The notes: a model not told the origin generated them from the letters alone. 64,000 nt of DNA from Chitinophagaceae bacterium (GCA_020403455.1 JADBXP010000024.1:1-64000), one strand, 5' to 3'. Positions 27,342 to 37,702 are shown, numbered from the stretch's first letter. A program made the numbers and translations.

Positions 27342-29255
27342 TTGAAGAAAAAACACATCTATATTACCACCCTGTTATCCCTTCTGCTGCAAACTGCACC
27401 GGCACAAGATACTTTGCACACTGAAATACTTGTATTGGGTGGTGGTACCGGTGGAACAGCCGCCGCAATCCAGGCTGCAAGAATGGGCAGAAAGGTAATA
27501 CTGACGGAAGCTACCACCTGGTTGGGTGGGATGCTCACTGCGGCAGGAGTGAGTGCTGTAGATGGCAATCATAACTTACCTTCCGGTATCTGGTCGGAAT
27601 TCAGAAATGCCTTGTATAAAAAATATGGTGGCGAAAAAAAAGTCTCCACCGGTTGGGTAAGCAATACATTGTTCGAGCCACACATTGGCGATAGCATTTT
27701 TAAATCCATGGCTCAACAATTGCCATCATTGTCTATTCTCTATCGTCATCAACCTACTGGCGCAATAATCAAAGGGCAACAAGTTCAAGGAGCCATAGTT
27801 CGTAACCTGAATAACAAACAAGTCACTTATATTTTTGCCCAACAAGTAATCGATGCCACTGAATTAGGGGATTTTCTTGCCATGTCTAAAGTACCTTACA
27901 ACATAGGCATGGAAGCCAACAGCACCACAGGTGAAAACATACCCGTTCCTGCCACCAATGACATCATTCAAGATCTAACCTGGGTGGGTATTTTAAAAGA
28001 TTATGGTGCAAAAGCAGACTGCACCATTACCCGCCCTGCGGGATATGATCCCACTGAATTCGATGGCAGCTCTACCAATTATTACAACGACAAAAGCCGG
28101 AAAGCGCCCAATGTAGATGCGAAGAAAATGCTGGACTATGGCAAACTTCCGAACAAGAAGTACATGCTCAACTGGCCCATTTTTGGAAATGATACCTACC
28201 TGAATATAATTGAGCTGTCAGAAGCAGAACGTGAAAAAGAGCTCGAAAAAGCCAGACAGACCACACTTCGCTTCATCTATTTTATTCAACATGAATTGGG
28301 ATTCAAGCACCTGGGATTAACTGATGATGAATTTCCAAGTTCAGATCGGCTTGCTTTGATTCCTTATCACCGGGAAGGAAGAAGAATGCAGGGACTAGTA
28401 CGTTTCAATGTTCGTCACATTGCTACTCCATATACCAATGGAGAACCTTTGTACCGAACTGGTATAGCTGTAGGAGATTATCCGGTTGATCACCACCACA
28501 AAAAAAATCCACTGGCGCCTCAACACCTCGAATTTTATCCTGTGCCTTCTTTCAATGTACCCTTGGGTGCCTTAATCCCCAAAAATACAAGTGGATTGAT
28601 CGTGGCTGAAAAGGGAATCAGTGTCTCGAACCTCGCCAATGGAACAACCCGGTTGCAACCTTGTGTCTTGTTAACCGGCCAAGCAGCCGGCACTCTCGCT
28701 GCACTCAGTGTGGGCTTGAAAAAAAACAATGCAGCTGAAGTGCCTGTACGTTCAGTACAATCTGCTCTTCTGGCGAGCAAGGCATACATCATGCCGTACT
28801 ATGATGTCAATATTAATTATTCTCTTTTTGAATCTATCCAACGCATTGGTGCCACCGGTATTCTACGTGGAACCGGCAAACCGAACGCATGGGCCAATCA
28901 AACCTGGTTCTATCCAGACTCATTGGTCAATAGTGATACTTTATTAATGGACATCCGCCCTTTCACGGGTAAAGAATCAATTACCATTCAGGAAAAATAT
29001 CTTACAGTTACCAAGGCCATAGAATTGATCAGCGCTATTGCTGAAAAAAATGCTGTTATAGGAAAATGGAGCTGGAAAAAAACTGGTCAATTCAATAAGC
29101 AGATAGCTGCCGCCTGGAAAAAATGGGGCTTCGGCAACTTTTCGAACAATCAGTTCATCACACGGGGACAGTTTGCCAGACTACTGGATGCGACAGTAGA
29201 CCCTTTCAATCTGCTGCCCGTTAATCATCAGGGACAATTTTCATTGCTATACTAA
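27342..29255 (+). CDS. Exported FAD-dependent oxidoreductase (PF12831 type)
   Basis: A protein of 637 residues if it starts at the TTG at 27342, giving signal peptide MKKKHIYITTLLSLLLQTAPAQ and a 5-base gap after the epimerase stop. The open frame extends back to 27204, but that part overlaps the epimerase gene and lacks a signal. The mature protein begins with a dinucleotide-binding motif (EILVLGGGTGGTAAAIQAARMG..VILTE) and has the later GLIVAEKGISVS and QAAGTLAALSV segments of FAD-dependent oxidoreductases of the PF12831 group. The C-terminal about 130 residues form an extra SLH-like region (FITRGQFARLLD). Sec-type export of a flavoenzyme is noteworthy. Its substrate is unknown; context suggests a sugar. 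Confidence 0.82.
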   Translation: MKKKHIYITTLLSLLLQTAPAQDTLHTEILVLGGGTGGTAAAIQAARMGRKVILTEATTWLGGMLTAAGVSAVDGNHNLPSGIWSEFRNALYKKYGGEKKVSTGWVSNTLFEPHIGDSIFKSMAQQLPSLSILYRHQPTGAIIKGQQVQGAIVRNLNNKQVTYIFAQQVIDATELGDFLAMSKVPYNIGMEANSTTGENIPVPATNDIIQDLTWVGILKDYGAKADCTITRPAGYDPTEFDGSSTNYYNDKSRKAPNVDAKKMLDYGKLPNKKYMLNWPIFGNDTYLNIIELSEAEREKELEKARQTTLRFIYFIQHELGFKHLGLTDDEFPSSDRLALIPYHREGRRMQGLVRFNVRHIATPYTNGEPLYRTGIAVGDYPVDHHHKKNPLAPQHLEFYPVPSFNVPLGALIPKNTSGLIVAEKGISVSNLANGTTRLQPCVLLTGQAAGTLAALSVGLKKNNAAEVPVRSVQSALLASKAYIMPYYDVNINYSLFESIQRIGATGILRGTGKPNAWANQTWFYPDSLVNSDTLLMDIRPFTGKESITIQEKYLTVTKAIELISAIAEKNAVIGKWSWKKTGQFNKQIAAAWKKWGFGNFSNNQFITRGQFARLLDATVDPFNLLPVNHQGQFSLLY

Positions 29256-29273
29256 AACTAAAAATCAACCAAC

Positions 29274-32200
29274 ATGAAAAAGCTATCCTTCCTTCTTGGC
29301 ATGTTGCTGTTACTGCTTCAGCAGGCAACGGCACAGCAAATCAGGGTGTCGGGTAGGGTTACCAGTGCCGGAACCGGTAATCCAGCTGAAGGCATTTCTG
29401 TTGTGGTAAAAGGCAAAAAAGCCGGTACCACTACAGGAGCCAACGGAGACTTCAACATCCTTGCCAACAAAAACGATGAACTGGTATTTTCCGGTATTGG
29501 CTTTACTTCCAAAGAAGTAAAAGTAACCGGCGACATGCTGGATATCTCACTGCAACCGACTTCCGGTGAACTGGGTGAAGTAGTGGTAGTAGGTTATGGC
29601 GCACAGAAAAAAGCAAGCCTGACCGGATCACTTGTAACACTGAATAATACTGCGTTAAACCGCAGACAGGTTTCCAGTACCAGCCAAACTTTGCAAGGTC
29701 TTGCTCCGGGGGTTACTGTTCAACAACAATCCGGTCGTCCTGGTGCTGATGGAGCGAGCATCGTAATACGCGGTCAGGGTTCTATTTCCGGTAGCAATGC
29801 CCCACTGATCATCGTGGATGGTCTCGCTGTAGGGTCACTCGATCTTATCGACCCGAACGCCATCGAGAGCATCACTTTATTGAAAGACGCTGCTTCTACC
29901 TCTATCTACGGTAACCGCGCCAGCAATGGTGTTGTTTTGGTTAAAACAAAAAGAGCCAGCGGTAACCAAACCAAAGTAAGCTACAACGGATTTGTTACAA
30001 AGCAGGAAGCTACTGCTATTCCTGAGCGCGTAAGTGCCATCGATCATATGGTACTCAGCAATGAAGCTGAAAGAAACAGAACCGGAAACCCTGCATCTTT
30101 TGTTTTCCCACAAGCTTTAATAGACAGGTACAGAACTACTCCTGCCAACAACCTCGATGTAATTGACACTGACTGGTTGAAAGAAGTATTGACCAATACC
30201 GGATTAATGCAAAACCACAACGTTCAATTAAATGCCGGTGGTGAGCGCATGAATTTATTCGGATCTTTTACTTACCTGTCTCAGCAAGGCTTGATTCCGA
30301 ACAGTTCATTCAACAAATATGATCTTCGTCTGAACCCCGAATTCAAAGTAAGCAAAAAACTTACGTTAACAGGCGTGCTCGCTTATACCAACAGTATTAC
30401 TACCAACCCATCAACCGGTTCGGCTGAATTCATCATCCGGCAGGCGATTGGTTTACCCGCCATCGGTGGTGGTAAATATGGTCCGGGGCAGTATGGTACA
30501 GCTGCGCAGGCCAACAACCGCAATCCGATTGCCATGGCTGAAGCCACCGGTAACTCTGTAGTGAACAATAATATTTTGCTTACCCGCTTTGGATTTAATT
30601 ACCATCCAATTGCCGGATTAGAAATCGAGGGATATTGGGGACGTCAAACATCCAATCCCTATTCAAAAACATGGGTAACGGCTGCTAACATCTTCCAACC
30701 CAACCTGGCCACTTCTTCTTATTCTCTCATAGGTACCTGGCCCGGTACAACCAGCCTTTCTGAAGCGTGGACCAATAACGTGTATACTACTTATTTGGGA
30801 CAAGCAACTTATACGAAAAGAGTGGGTGATCATACATTCAAAATTTTGGCAGGTGGTCAATCGGAGTTGTTCACCAATTATTTCTTTGGTGCTTCCCGTC
30901 AGGGATTCATCAACCCGAATCAGCCTTTCCTGAATTTGGGTGCGGGTATCCGTGACAACAATGCCGGTGCCTCTGAATTGGCCCTGGCAGGCTTCTTTGC
31001 CCGTTTCAATTATAGCTATAAAGAGAAATACTTCCTGGAATTGAATGGTCGCCGCGATGGCACATCACGCTTTTCCCAAGCCCTCGATAAACAGTGGGGT
31101 AACTTCGGCGCCATCTCCGCTGCCTGGGTCTTCTCGAAAGAGAAATTCATGGAAGCATTTGATAAAGACATCGTATTCGGTAAGTTACGTGCATCACTGG
31201 GTGCTAACGGTAACCAAAACATAGGCAACAATTATGCGTATGATGCTTTTTATGCGCAATCAGGTTACAGCAACCCCAACAACGGAACCAACGCTTATTT
31301 TGGCAACGTGACCAACCTCGGATTGGCCCTGTTGCAATTCGCCAACCCTCAATTGAGTTGGGAGACTTCCAAGCAATGGAACATTGGTCTTGACCTGACT
31401 CTTGCCAAGAACTTTACATTCACAGCAGATTACTATGTAAAAACACTGAAGAACATGTTGCTGCAGCGGACACTGCCCGCATCTGCCGGCGGTCTAACCA
31501 ATCCTTTTGTGAATGCTGGTAATATGGAAAACAGAGGCTGGGAATTTTCAGTTAATTACAAAAACAGATTCGGAAAACTTGGTGTGGATGTGACAGGTAT
31601 GATCTCTGATGTTAAAAATCAGGTGCTGAACCTAGTGGAGGGAACCCCCTTTATAGGTGATGGTATACGTACTGCACCCGGACAAGCCCTGGGTTCTTAT
31701 TTTGGATATGTGACTGCAGGATACTTCGAAGACTCAACTGCTATCAAAGGAGCACCTGTTCAGTTTGGTATCCCCTGGAGCCCAAATCCGACCGTTGGAC
31801 CAAAGCCAGGTGACGTTAGATATGAAGACCTGAATAAAGACGGGAGAGTTGACGCCAATGACAGAACTTTCATTGGTAATGCTTTCCCTCGCTATGAATA
31901 CAGCATCAATGTAAACCTGAATTATGGCAATTGGGACCTGAATATTTTTGGTCAGGGTGTTGGTCAAAGAAACAACTTCCTGAGTGGAACAGGTGCTGTA
32001 CCTTTCAACTCTGCAGACTTCGCAGCTTCCCTGCTGAATATTCACAAAGATTATTGGAGAACTGATAACCCCAATGCCCTCTTTCCAAGGCTTTTACCTT
32101 CCGGTTCCGGTGGCAACAACTACCTGCTGGCTACTCAGTGGATCAGAAGTGCAGCTTACTTCCGTATTAAAAATATCAACCTGGGATATACTCTTCCCCG

Positions 32201-32372
32201 TACCGTACTCAATAAGACGAAAATCAGCAGTCTTCGCATCTATTTCAGCTGCCAGAATTTGCTGACTTTATCTCGAGCATGGAAAGGATTTGATCCGGAG
32301 ATCAATAGTGCCAACGCTGAATTTTATCCGCTTATGCGCACTTTCACAGGTGGAGTTAACGTAACCTTTTAA
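29274..32372 (+). CDS. SusC/RagA family TonB-dependent outer-membrane transporter
   Basis: A 1032-residue transporter with signal peptide MKKLSFLLGMLLLLLQQATAQ, a carboxypeptidase-like beta-sandwich (RVSGRVTSAGTGNPAEGISVVVKG), the SusC motif VVVVGYGAQKK, the plug (LQGLAPGVTVQQQSGRPG, IVIRGQGSISG, ITLLKDAASTSIYGNRASNGVVLVKT) and a long barrel ending GGVNVTF. It starts 18 bases after the FAD oxidoreductase and is followed 22 bases later by its SusD. It belongs to a different clade in detail from the beta-glucan SusC. The transported glycan is unknown and must be inferred from the surrounding GH92, GHL10 and phosphodiester glycosidase genes. Confidence 0.95.
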   Translation: MKKLSFLLGMLLLLLQQATAQQIRVSGRVTSAGTGNPAEGISVVVKGKKAGTTTGANGDFNILANKNDELVFSGIGFTSKEVKVTGDMLDISLQPTSGELGEVVVVGYGAQKKASLTGSLVTLNNTALNRRQVSSTSQTLQGLAPGVTVQQQSGRPGADGASIVIRGQGSISGSNAPLIIVDGLAVGSLDLIDPNAIESITLLKDAASTSIYGNRASNGVVLVKTKRASGNQTKVSYNGFVTKQEATAIPERVSAIDHMVLSNEAERNRTGNPASFVFPQALIDRYRTTPANNLDVIDTDWLKEVLTNTGLMQNHNVQLNAGGERMNLFGSFTYLSQQGLIPNSSFNKYDLRLNPEFKVSKKLTLTGVLAYTNSITTNPSTGSAEFIIRQAIGLPAIGGGKYGPGQYGTAAQANNRNPIAMAEATGNSVVNNNILLTRFGFNYHPIAGLEIEGYWGRQTSNPYSKTWVTAANIFQPNLATSSYSLIGTWPGTTSLSEAWTNNVYTTYLGQATYTKRVGDHTFKILAGGQSELFTNYFFGASRQGFINPNQPFLNLGAGIRDNNAGASELALAGFFARFNYSYKEKYFLELNGRRDGTSRFSQALDKQWGNFGAISAAWVFSKEKFMEAFDKDIVFGKLRASLGANGNQNIGNNYAYDAFYAQSGYSNPNNGTNAYFGNVTNLGLALLQFANPQLSWETSKQWNIGLDLTLAKNFTFTADYYVKTLKNMLLQRTLPASAGGLTNPFVNAGNMENRGWEFSVNYKNRFGKLGVDVTGMISDVKNQVLNLVEGTPFIGDGIRTAPGQALGSYFGYVTAGYFEDSTAIKGAPVQFGIPWSPNPTVGPKPGDVRYEDLNKDGRVDANDRTFIGNAFPRYEYSINVNLNYGNWDLNIFGQGVGQRNNFLSGTGAVPFNSADFAASLLNIHKDYWRTDNPNALFPRLLPSGSGGNNYLLATQWIRSAAYFRIKNINLGYTLPRTVLNKTKISSLRIYFSCQNLLTLSRAWKGFDPEINSANAEFYPLMRTFTGGVNVTF

Positions 32373-32394
32373 TGAAACTGCAAAAACCAATCAA

Positions 32395-34176
32395 ATGAAA
32401 AAGATATTATTACTACTGGTTCCCATTGCCGTTTTCGGGTTGAGTGCCTGCCAGAAATTTTTGGACAGAAAGCCACTGGATGCCTCTTCGGCAACAACCT
32501 TCCTTAGCAATCAGGCGGAAATGGAACAAGGTCTTACCGGTGTTTATGGAGCTTCCATGTGGGTAATTGCCAACAACATTCCCATGTTATTTGAAATAGA
32601 GTCTACTACAGACATGGCCATGAAAAGAGGAGGCAACGCTGCCGATCTGATTGCCATGGGTGATGGTGGTCCATTCCTTTTTAACAATGCGATCGTTAGT
32701 AGTGCCTGGAACCAGGCTTATCGACTGGTTCAACGTGCCAACCAACAAATCGCCGGCATGGAGAATGGAAAAGCCAATGTGCCTACTGCTACCTTCAATC
32801 GCATCAAAGCGGAAGCACTCGTTCTGAGAGCCTGGGCTTATCTGCACCTTGCAGGCTGGTTTGGCGATGTGCCTTTTTACACAGCTCCTCCTTCGGTTAA
32901 TGAAGTACTTACAGCAAGACGCACTCCGGTAGCGACCATCGTGTCAGAATTAAGCAAAGACATGGATGAAGCTGCAGCAGCTTTTGATGCTGCCGGCATA
33001 TCGCCTGTTCAAACGCTGGGTCGAGTAAACAAAGCAGTTGCCCTTGGAATTAAAGCAAAACTGGCATTATTGGTCAGAGATTACAGAACCGCTGCTGCCG
33101 CCTGTAAAACCATAATCGATGGCGGACAATATTCGCTCAACCCTAATTTTCCTAACCTGTTTTCTCTCGCCGGACAAAGCACAAATGCAGGAAGAGAAAT
33201 ACTGTTCATCCAAACTTATCCTACCGATGTGAATGAGCCTCAAAACTGGGGACCCATCCTGGGCGTACCTCGTCAGGTGACCAATTCACAGTCTAGCCAC
33301 TTCCCTTCTCAGGCACTGGTAGATCAGTTTGAAGACAGAAGCGGTAACAGAATAGATGCTTCTACTACATACGATCCGGCTAATCCCCGCCTGAACAGAG
33401 ACCGTAGATTGTTCTGGAGTATTTATCTGCCAGGTGATACAATGGTGCATTTTGCTTCTAGAACAACAGCTCTTCCCTATAACAACCTAAGGGAAAGAAC
33501 CATCTTCAATATCCATTCCAATATCAGAAGAAAATTCAACTGGAATACCGGTGTGTACGATAATGTAACCGGTAACAACGACTGGATCGGTGCGCAAGCT
33601 GCCGGTATTCAATGGCAGGTAAGTGCAACCGGGAACATCGGTGGAGTTGGATATGTCTGGAACAAATACAATGACTCAACCCAGTACACATTCGAATCAA
33701 AAGTCGGCTTCATTCTCATGCGATATGCAGAAATCCTGTTAACGTATGCTGAAGCCAAGATTGAACTCAATGAAATTGATGGAACTGTTACAGGTGCTAT
33801 TAATCAGGTACGCGCACGTGCCGGTCAACCTGCTACTGCGCTGACATCTCAATCTGATCTCAGAACCCTGGTTCGTCGTGAAAGAGCAGTTGAGTTTGCA
33901 GGTGAAGGACTCCGTCTTTTCGATCTGAGAAGATGGGATATATATGGTAAAGCCAACAGTCTACCAATTGTCGGCTTCTCATTAGATCCGGCTGTACCTG
34001 CTGCTCGTCCTGTTTTTGATGCAGACAATGTGCCCAACTATGCTTCCAGCATCAACCAGCGGATCAGATTCAGGAACCAAACCAGAGCCAATACAAATCC
34101 TAAGTATAAACTCTGGCCGATTCCACAACCAGAAATTGACAACAATCCGAACCTAACCCAAAATACCGGATGGTAA
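32395..34176 (+). CDS. SusD/RagB family glycan-binding lipoprotein
   Basis: A 593-residue SusD homologue with lipobox LSAC (Cys19). N-terminal helices include FNRIKAEALVLRAWAYLHLAGWFGDVPFY. The C-terminal hallmark block follows: FILMRYAEILLTYAEAKIEL, INQVRARAG, LVRRERAVEFAGEGLRLFDLRRWDIYGK and a closing LWPIPQPEIDNNPNLTQN. At 593 residues it is longer than the beta-glucan SusD (503), with insertions in the middle that probably shape binding. It caps the SusC encoded just upstream. A strong intrinsic terminator lies 27 bases after its stop, closing the epimerase-FAD-SusC-SusD operon. Confidence 0.95.
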   Translation: MKKILLLLVPIAVFGLSACQKFLDRKPLDASSATTFLSNQAEMEQGLTGVYGASMWVIANNIPMLFEIESTTDMAMKRGGNAADLIAMGDGGPFLFNNAIVSSAWNQAYRLVQRANQQIAGMENGKANVPTATFNRIKAEALVLRAWAYLHLAGWFGDVPFYTAPPSVNEVLTARRTPVATIVSELSKDMDEAAAAFDAAGISPVQTLGRVNKAVALGIKAKLALLVRDYRTAAAACKTIIDGGQYSLNPNFPNLFSLAGQSTNAGREILFIQTYPTDVNEPQNWGPILGVPRQVTNSQSSHFPSQALVDQFEDRSGNRIDASTTYDPANPRLNRDRRLFWSIYLPGDTMVHFASRTTALPYNNLRERTIFNIHSNIRRKFNWNTGVYDNVTGNNDWIGAQAAGIQWQVSATGNIGGVGYVWNKYNDSTQYTFESKVGFILMRYAEILLTYAEAKIELNEIDGTVTGAINQVRARAGQPATALTSQSDLRTLVRRERAVEFAGEGLRLFDLRRWDIYGKANSLPIVGFSLDPAVPAARPVFDADNVPNYASSINQRIRFRNQTRANTNPKYKLWPIPQPEIDNNPNLTQNTGW

Positions 34177-34203
34177 TCGCTTCATAGTTGGTTGTTTATA
34201 TAC

Positions 34204-34235
34204 AGAAGGCACCCGAATGGGTGCCTTCTTCTTTT
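34204..34235 (+). terminator. Intrinsic terminator after susD
   Basis: AGAAGGCACCC and GGGTGCCTTCT form a perfect 11-bp stem with a four-base loop (GAAT) at 34204-34229, followed by TCTTTT. It ends the plus-strand operon that starts at the epimerase. It is convergent with the GH92 gene, whose stop is about 100 bases further on. Confidence 0.9.
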
Positions 34236-34333
34236 AGCGATACAACAGATTAGTTCAGAGTTCAGGTCATTCTTTCATCTATCATCATAAAATGAAGCAA
34301 CAGACCGTCGCCTCTAGAGTATTATTTTTAGTA

Positions 34334-36496
34334 TTACTTCAGCACATAAGTTAATTGACCGCCCTGTAACAATTGCTGATGCGTGACATGGGGTGTGGTT
34401 ATTGGCCTTCCATTGAGCAATACCTGATCAACATAGGCATTCTTGTGTCTTCTCCCCCGGGCAGTAATCTTCAGTTGCTTGCCATTGGGCAATACAAGTA
34501 TGGCCTCTTTCACCAGCGGAAATCCTATCACATATTCTCCGGAAGCGGGATTCATCGGATACATCCCAATAGAAGTCCATATATACCAGGCACTCATTTG
34601 TCCGCAATCATCGTTTCCGGTCAATCCATCCGGTCCATTTTTGTACATGCTGTCTGCTACAACTTTAATCCACTTAGCTGCTTTTTCTCGATGTCCCAGG
34701 GAACTGTACATATAAATGATATGATGACTGGGTTCATTGCCATGAGCATACTGCCCGATTAAGCCGGTCACATCCGCAGAAGTGTTTTCTCCATGTAATT
34801 CAGATGGCGCATTGAACAAGTCATCCAATTTCTTTACTAATTTTTCTTTTCCTCCCATCAATTCAGCAAATCCCTGTACATCATGGGGAACAAAAAAACT
34901 ATGCTGCCAGGCAGTTCCTTCAATATACTGTCCATCAAAGCCATGCTCTGATAACAGTGGATCAAAATTGGGCAGGAATTCTCCCCGGCTATTTTTAGCA
35001 CGCATAAACCCAGTAGCAGAATCGAACAACCGTTGATAACTTTTAGAGCGCCCCATGAACAGCGCATAATCATCCATTTTCCCCAACTTTTTCGCTACCT
35101 GAGCTATGCACCAATCATCAAAAGCATATTCGAGGGTAATGGTGACACTCCACCCATGTTTGTCTTGTGGCAAATAACCATATTTAAAATAATCCGGCGT
35201 TCCACGCTGTTGCTGGAAGGCACTCTTGCGCATAGCTGTATAAGCCTTTTCTACATCAAATCCTCCCAGATTTTTAAGAATAGCATCGGTTAAAACAGGA
35301 ATTGCATGGTAACCAGTCATCGTGTTGGCCTCCCAGGTACTAATATCCCAAACCGGTAACAAGCCATTGTCTTCATAAAAACGAAGCATGCTGTTGATCA
35401 TCTCCGGTAACCGCTCGGTCTGTGTAATAGTAAACAAAGGATGCAGAGCCCGGAACGTGTCCCAAAGGGAAAATATAGTGTACTTCGATTGTCCATTATC
35501 CATGGTTAGAACCCTGTTATCCTGATTTCTATAGGTCCCATCGGCATCAGAATAAAGGGATGGGGAAAGACAGGTACGATACAGTGCTGTATAAAAACGA
35601 GTTGCCAATGCCCTGTCACTTGTGTCAATTGTAATTCGTCTCAATTCTTTTTCCCAGGCAGATTCTGATTCCTGAAAAACCTGCTCAAAAGACTTGTTTT
35701 TGATTTCACTTAGTGCCGCCAGTGCTTTGTCCATACTGACACTGCTAAGTCCTGATCGAACCGAAACTGATTTTTCATTTCCTCCAATCTGAAGCAATAA
35801 TTTCAATGCTTCTCCTTCCGCTTCTTTTCCGGTTTCTTTTGTAGCACCTATGAACCGACTGTAAACTATAGGTTGATTCAATCGTGCTGCAAAATAGACA
35901 CGTTGATTTTTTGCCCACCCTGTAGAATAGCGGTAACCTGCTATAGTAGAGTCATCAATAACTTTTATGTAAGCTGCTGTGGTCTTGTCCCAGTTGATAT
36001 GAAAACCAAGATCGATTCTCAGCCAACGATCCTGTTGTTTGAACTGATATCGATGAAAACCACAACGGGCAGACGCAGTCAATTCACAGTTGATTCCGTT
36101 ATTCAGTTGAACCCGGTAATATCCGGGTGATGCTTTTTCATTGCGGTGTTGAAAGGCTTGTTTCATGAATCTTGCGCCGGCTCCACTCGTATCTGAAAGT
36201 GGAAGAAATGAAATATCACACCAATCGCCGATACCTGTTCCATTCAAATGGGTATGACTGAAACCTGCAATGCTGTCACTGCTGTAATGATATCCACTGC
36301 TCCAGTCCCACCCTTCTGTTCCATTATCCGGACTCAACTGAACCATTCCAAAAGGATAAGCAGCACCCGGATAGGTATGTCCGTGTCCACCGGTTCCTAA
36401 AAATGGATCAACGTATTGGGTGTAACGTTGTGAAAAAGCAGGCACTGCCCACAGGCCGTTTACCAGCAGGACAAGTAGTAACAATCTTATTGTCAT
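34334..36496 (-). CDS. GH92 family alpha-mannosidase-like glycosidase
   Basis: A 720-residue GH92 protein with a signal peptide ending PAFSQ. It opens with YVDPFLGTGGHGHTYPGAAYPFGMVQLSPDN, the diagnostic GH92 start. The catalytic segments are intact: E526 in YIEGTAWQ (general acid) and D629-D630 in GNDDCGQMSAWY (base side). GH92 enzymes are calcium-dependent inverting exo-alpha-mannosidases (1,2, 1,3, 1,4, 1,6), and at least one member uncaps mannose-1-phosphate-6-mannose diesters. It starts 3 bases after the stop of a GHL10 lipoprotein gene, so the two are co-transcribed and convergent with the SusCD operon. Linkage preference cannot be assigned here. Confidence 0.93.
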   Translation of the reverse strand: MTIRLLLLVLLVNGLWAVPAFSQRYTQYVDPFLGTGGHGHTYPGAAYPFGMVQLSPDNGTEGWDWSSGYHYSSDSIAGFSHTHLNGTGIGDWCDISFLPLSDTSGAGARFMKQAFQHRNEKASPGYYRVQLNNGINCELTASARCGFHRYQFKQQDRWLRIDLGFHINWDKTTAAYIKVIDDSTIAGYRYSTGWAKNQRVYFAARLNQPIVYSRFIGATKETGKEAEGEALKLLLQIGGNEKSVSVRSGLSSVSMDKALAALSEIKNKSFEQVFQESESAWEKELRRITIDTSDRALATRFYTALYRTCLSPSLYSDADGTYRNQDNRVLTMDNGQSKYTIFSLWDTFRALHPLFTITQTERLPEMINSMLRFYEDNGLLPVWDISTWEANTMTGYHAIPVLTDAILKNLGGFDVEKAYTAMRKSAFQQQRGTPDYFKYGYLPQDKHGWSVTITLEYAFDDWCIAQVAKKLGKMDDYALFMGRSKSYQRLFDSATGFMRAKNSRGEFLPNFDPLLSEHGFDGQYIEGTAWQHSFFVPHDVQGFAELMGGKEKLVKKLDDLFNAPSELHGENTSADVTGLIGQYAHGNEPSHHIIYMYSSLGHREKAAKWIKVVADSMYKNGPDGLTGNDDCGQMSAWYIWTSIGMYPMNPASGEYVIGFPLVKEAILVLPNGKQLKITARGRRHKNAYVDQVLLNGRPITTPHVTHQQLLQGGQLTYVLK

Positions 36497-36499
36497 AAA

Positions 36500-37702
36500 T
36501 TATCGGATAAATGGATATTGTCCCTGAAACCAGGCAGCCCGATCCTTGATGCCTTCGTAGAAAAAGAAAGATTCCCCTTTGAAACCATTCAAACGGTTGC
36601 TTTGAATCATTGAGGTCAGGAATCCATCGGTAGCAGTATAGGTACCTGAACGAAGCAATACGCCTGCATAGATGGGTACTGAAGGATTGCGGTGAAATGA
36701 TTTTTGCTGTTGTAATACCCCGTTGTAAGCAGCAATGTCATATCGATAACATTGGGGTATCACCGCATCCACCCATCCACTATCTACCCAAGTAGGCCAA
36801 TCCTGTAAATATTCTGTTTGACTCCAGGGATAGGGACTTGGAGACATAGAAAGCTGCATATTCGGCTTGATCGATTTTATTTCATTGCGCAGGCGTTTCA
36901 AAAATTCGTTGAGTTTTTTCACGCGCCAATTCACCCAATTGGGTTCAGCCGGATTATTGGGTGGTGATGCATTCCCTGTTTCTGTTCGGTACAATGCACT
37001 CGTAAAAGCATCATATCCTCCATTAGAAGGCATGGCAGGTAGCCTGTCATCTCCCTGTACTCCATCTACCTCGTATCTAGTAACTACTTCTTTGAACAAA
37101 TCGATCATGAATTGCTGAACTTCAGGATGTATTCCATTCAACCAGTCGAAGCCATTTTTGATCAACAGATTTCCTGCCAAATCACGGCCCGCCCAATCCG
37201 GCTTGGCCGCAACAATCGGTCCGCCATTGGCTGAAAAAGAGGAAGCAAAACCATATTCAAACCAGGCATGCACCTTCATGCCTTGCAACTTGGCTTCATC
37301 GATGCATTCTTTCAAAGGGTCTCTGCCTGCATATCTCTCTAATTGAGCTCTGCCAATTAGGTTCTGCATTACTGTGCTGGGATAGATAGTTCTGGCATTG
37401 TTGTATACCACCACAAAAATGTGATTCATACCGGCTGCCTTGCAACTCGTCACCATGTTCTTGATATTCTCCCTGCTATCTAGGGCCGTACTGGCAGTCG
37501 TTGTTACCCAAACTCCACGCATGGCATTGGGATCCCAAACCGGACTAGGGGGAGGATTGGGGGTTGGTGGAGTAGGCGTCGGATTATTACCCCCTCCAGT
37601 ATTACCCCCGGATTTAGTACAACCCATTGCTATTAAAACAGGTATTGCCGATAATAAAATCAGGCGGTGGTAAAATCGGGTAAATCCAAAAATTATTTGC
37701 AT
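36500..37702 (-). CDS. GHL10-family (PF02638) TIM-barrel lipoprotein
   Basis: A 400-residue lipoprotein with lipobox IAMGC (Cys28) and a Pro/Gly/Asn-rich linker (about 33-52), then a glycosidase-like barrel. It begins RGVWVTTTASTAL and contains HIFVVVYN, VHAWFEYGF, HPEVQQFMIDLFKEVV, DGVQGDDRLPAMP (candidate acidic residues), LSMSPSPYPWSQ and DAVIPQCYRYD. GHL10 proteins include E. coli DigH (YddW), a periplasmic enzyme acting on peptide-free peptidoglycan glycan strands, so a cell-wall-like glycan is one possible target. A close paralogue lies at 40026-41120 on the opposite strand. It precedes GH92 by 3 bases. Confidence 0.88.
   Translation of the reverse strand: MQIIFGFTRFYHRLILLSAIPVLIAMGCTKSGGNTGGGNNPTPTPPTPNPPPSPVWDPNAMRGVWVTTTASTALDSRENIKNMVTSCKAAGMNHIFVVVYNNARTIYPSTVMQNLIGRAQLERYAGRDPLKECIDEAKLQGMKVHAWFEYGFASSFSANGGPIVAAKPDWAGRDLAGNLLIKNGFDWLNGIHPEVQQFMIDLFKEVVTRYEVDGVQGDDRLPAMPSNGGYDAFTSALYRTETGNASPPNNPAEPNWVNWRVKKLNEFLKRLRNEIKSIKPNMQLSMSPSPYPWSQTEYLQDWPTWVDSGWVDAVIPQCYRYDIAAYNGVLQQQKSFHRNPSVPIYAGVLLRSGTYTATDGFLTSMIQSNRLNGFKGESFFFYEGIKDRAAWFQGQYPFIR

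Noticed and set aside
24737-34176. Interpretation of the ROK/epimerase/SusCD genes as a sialic-acid (nan) operon
   Set aside because: No sialidase, N-acetylneuraminate lyase or esterase is present, and the partner genes (GH92, GHL10, NAGPA) point elsewhere.
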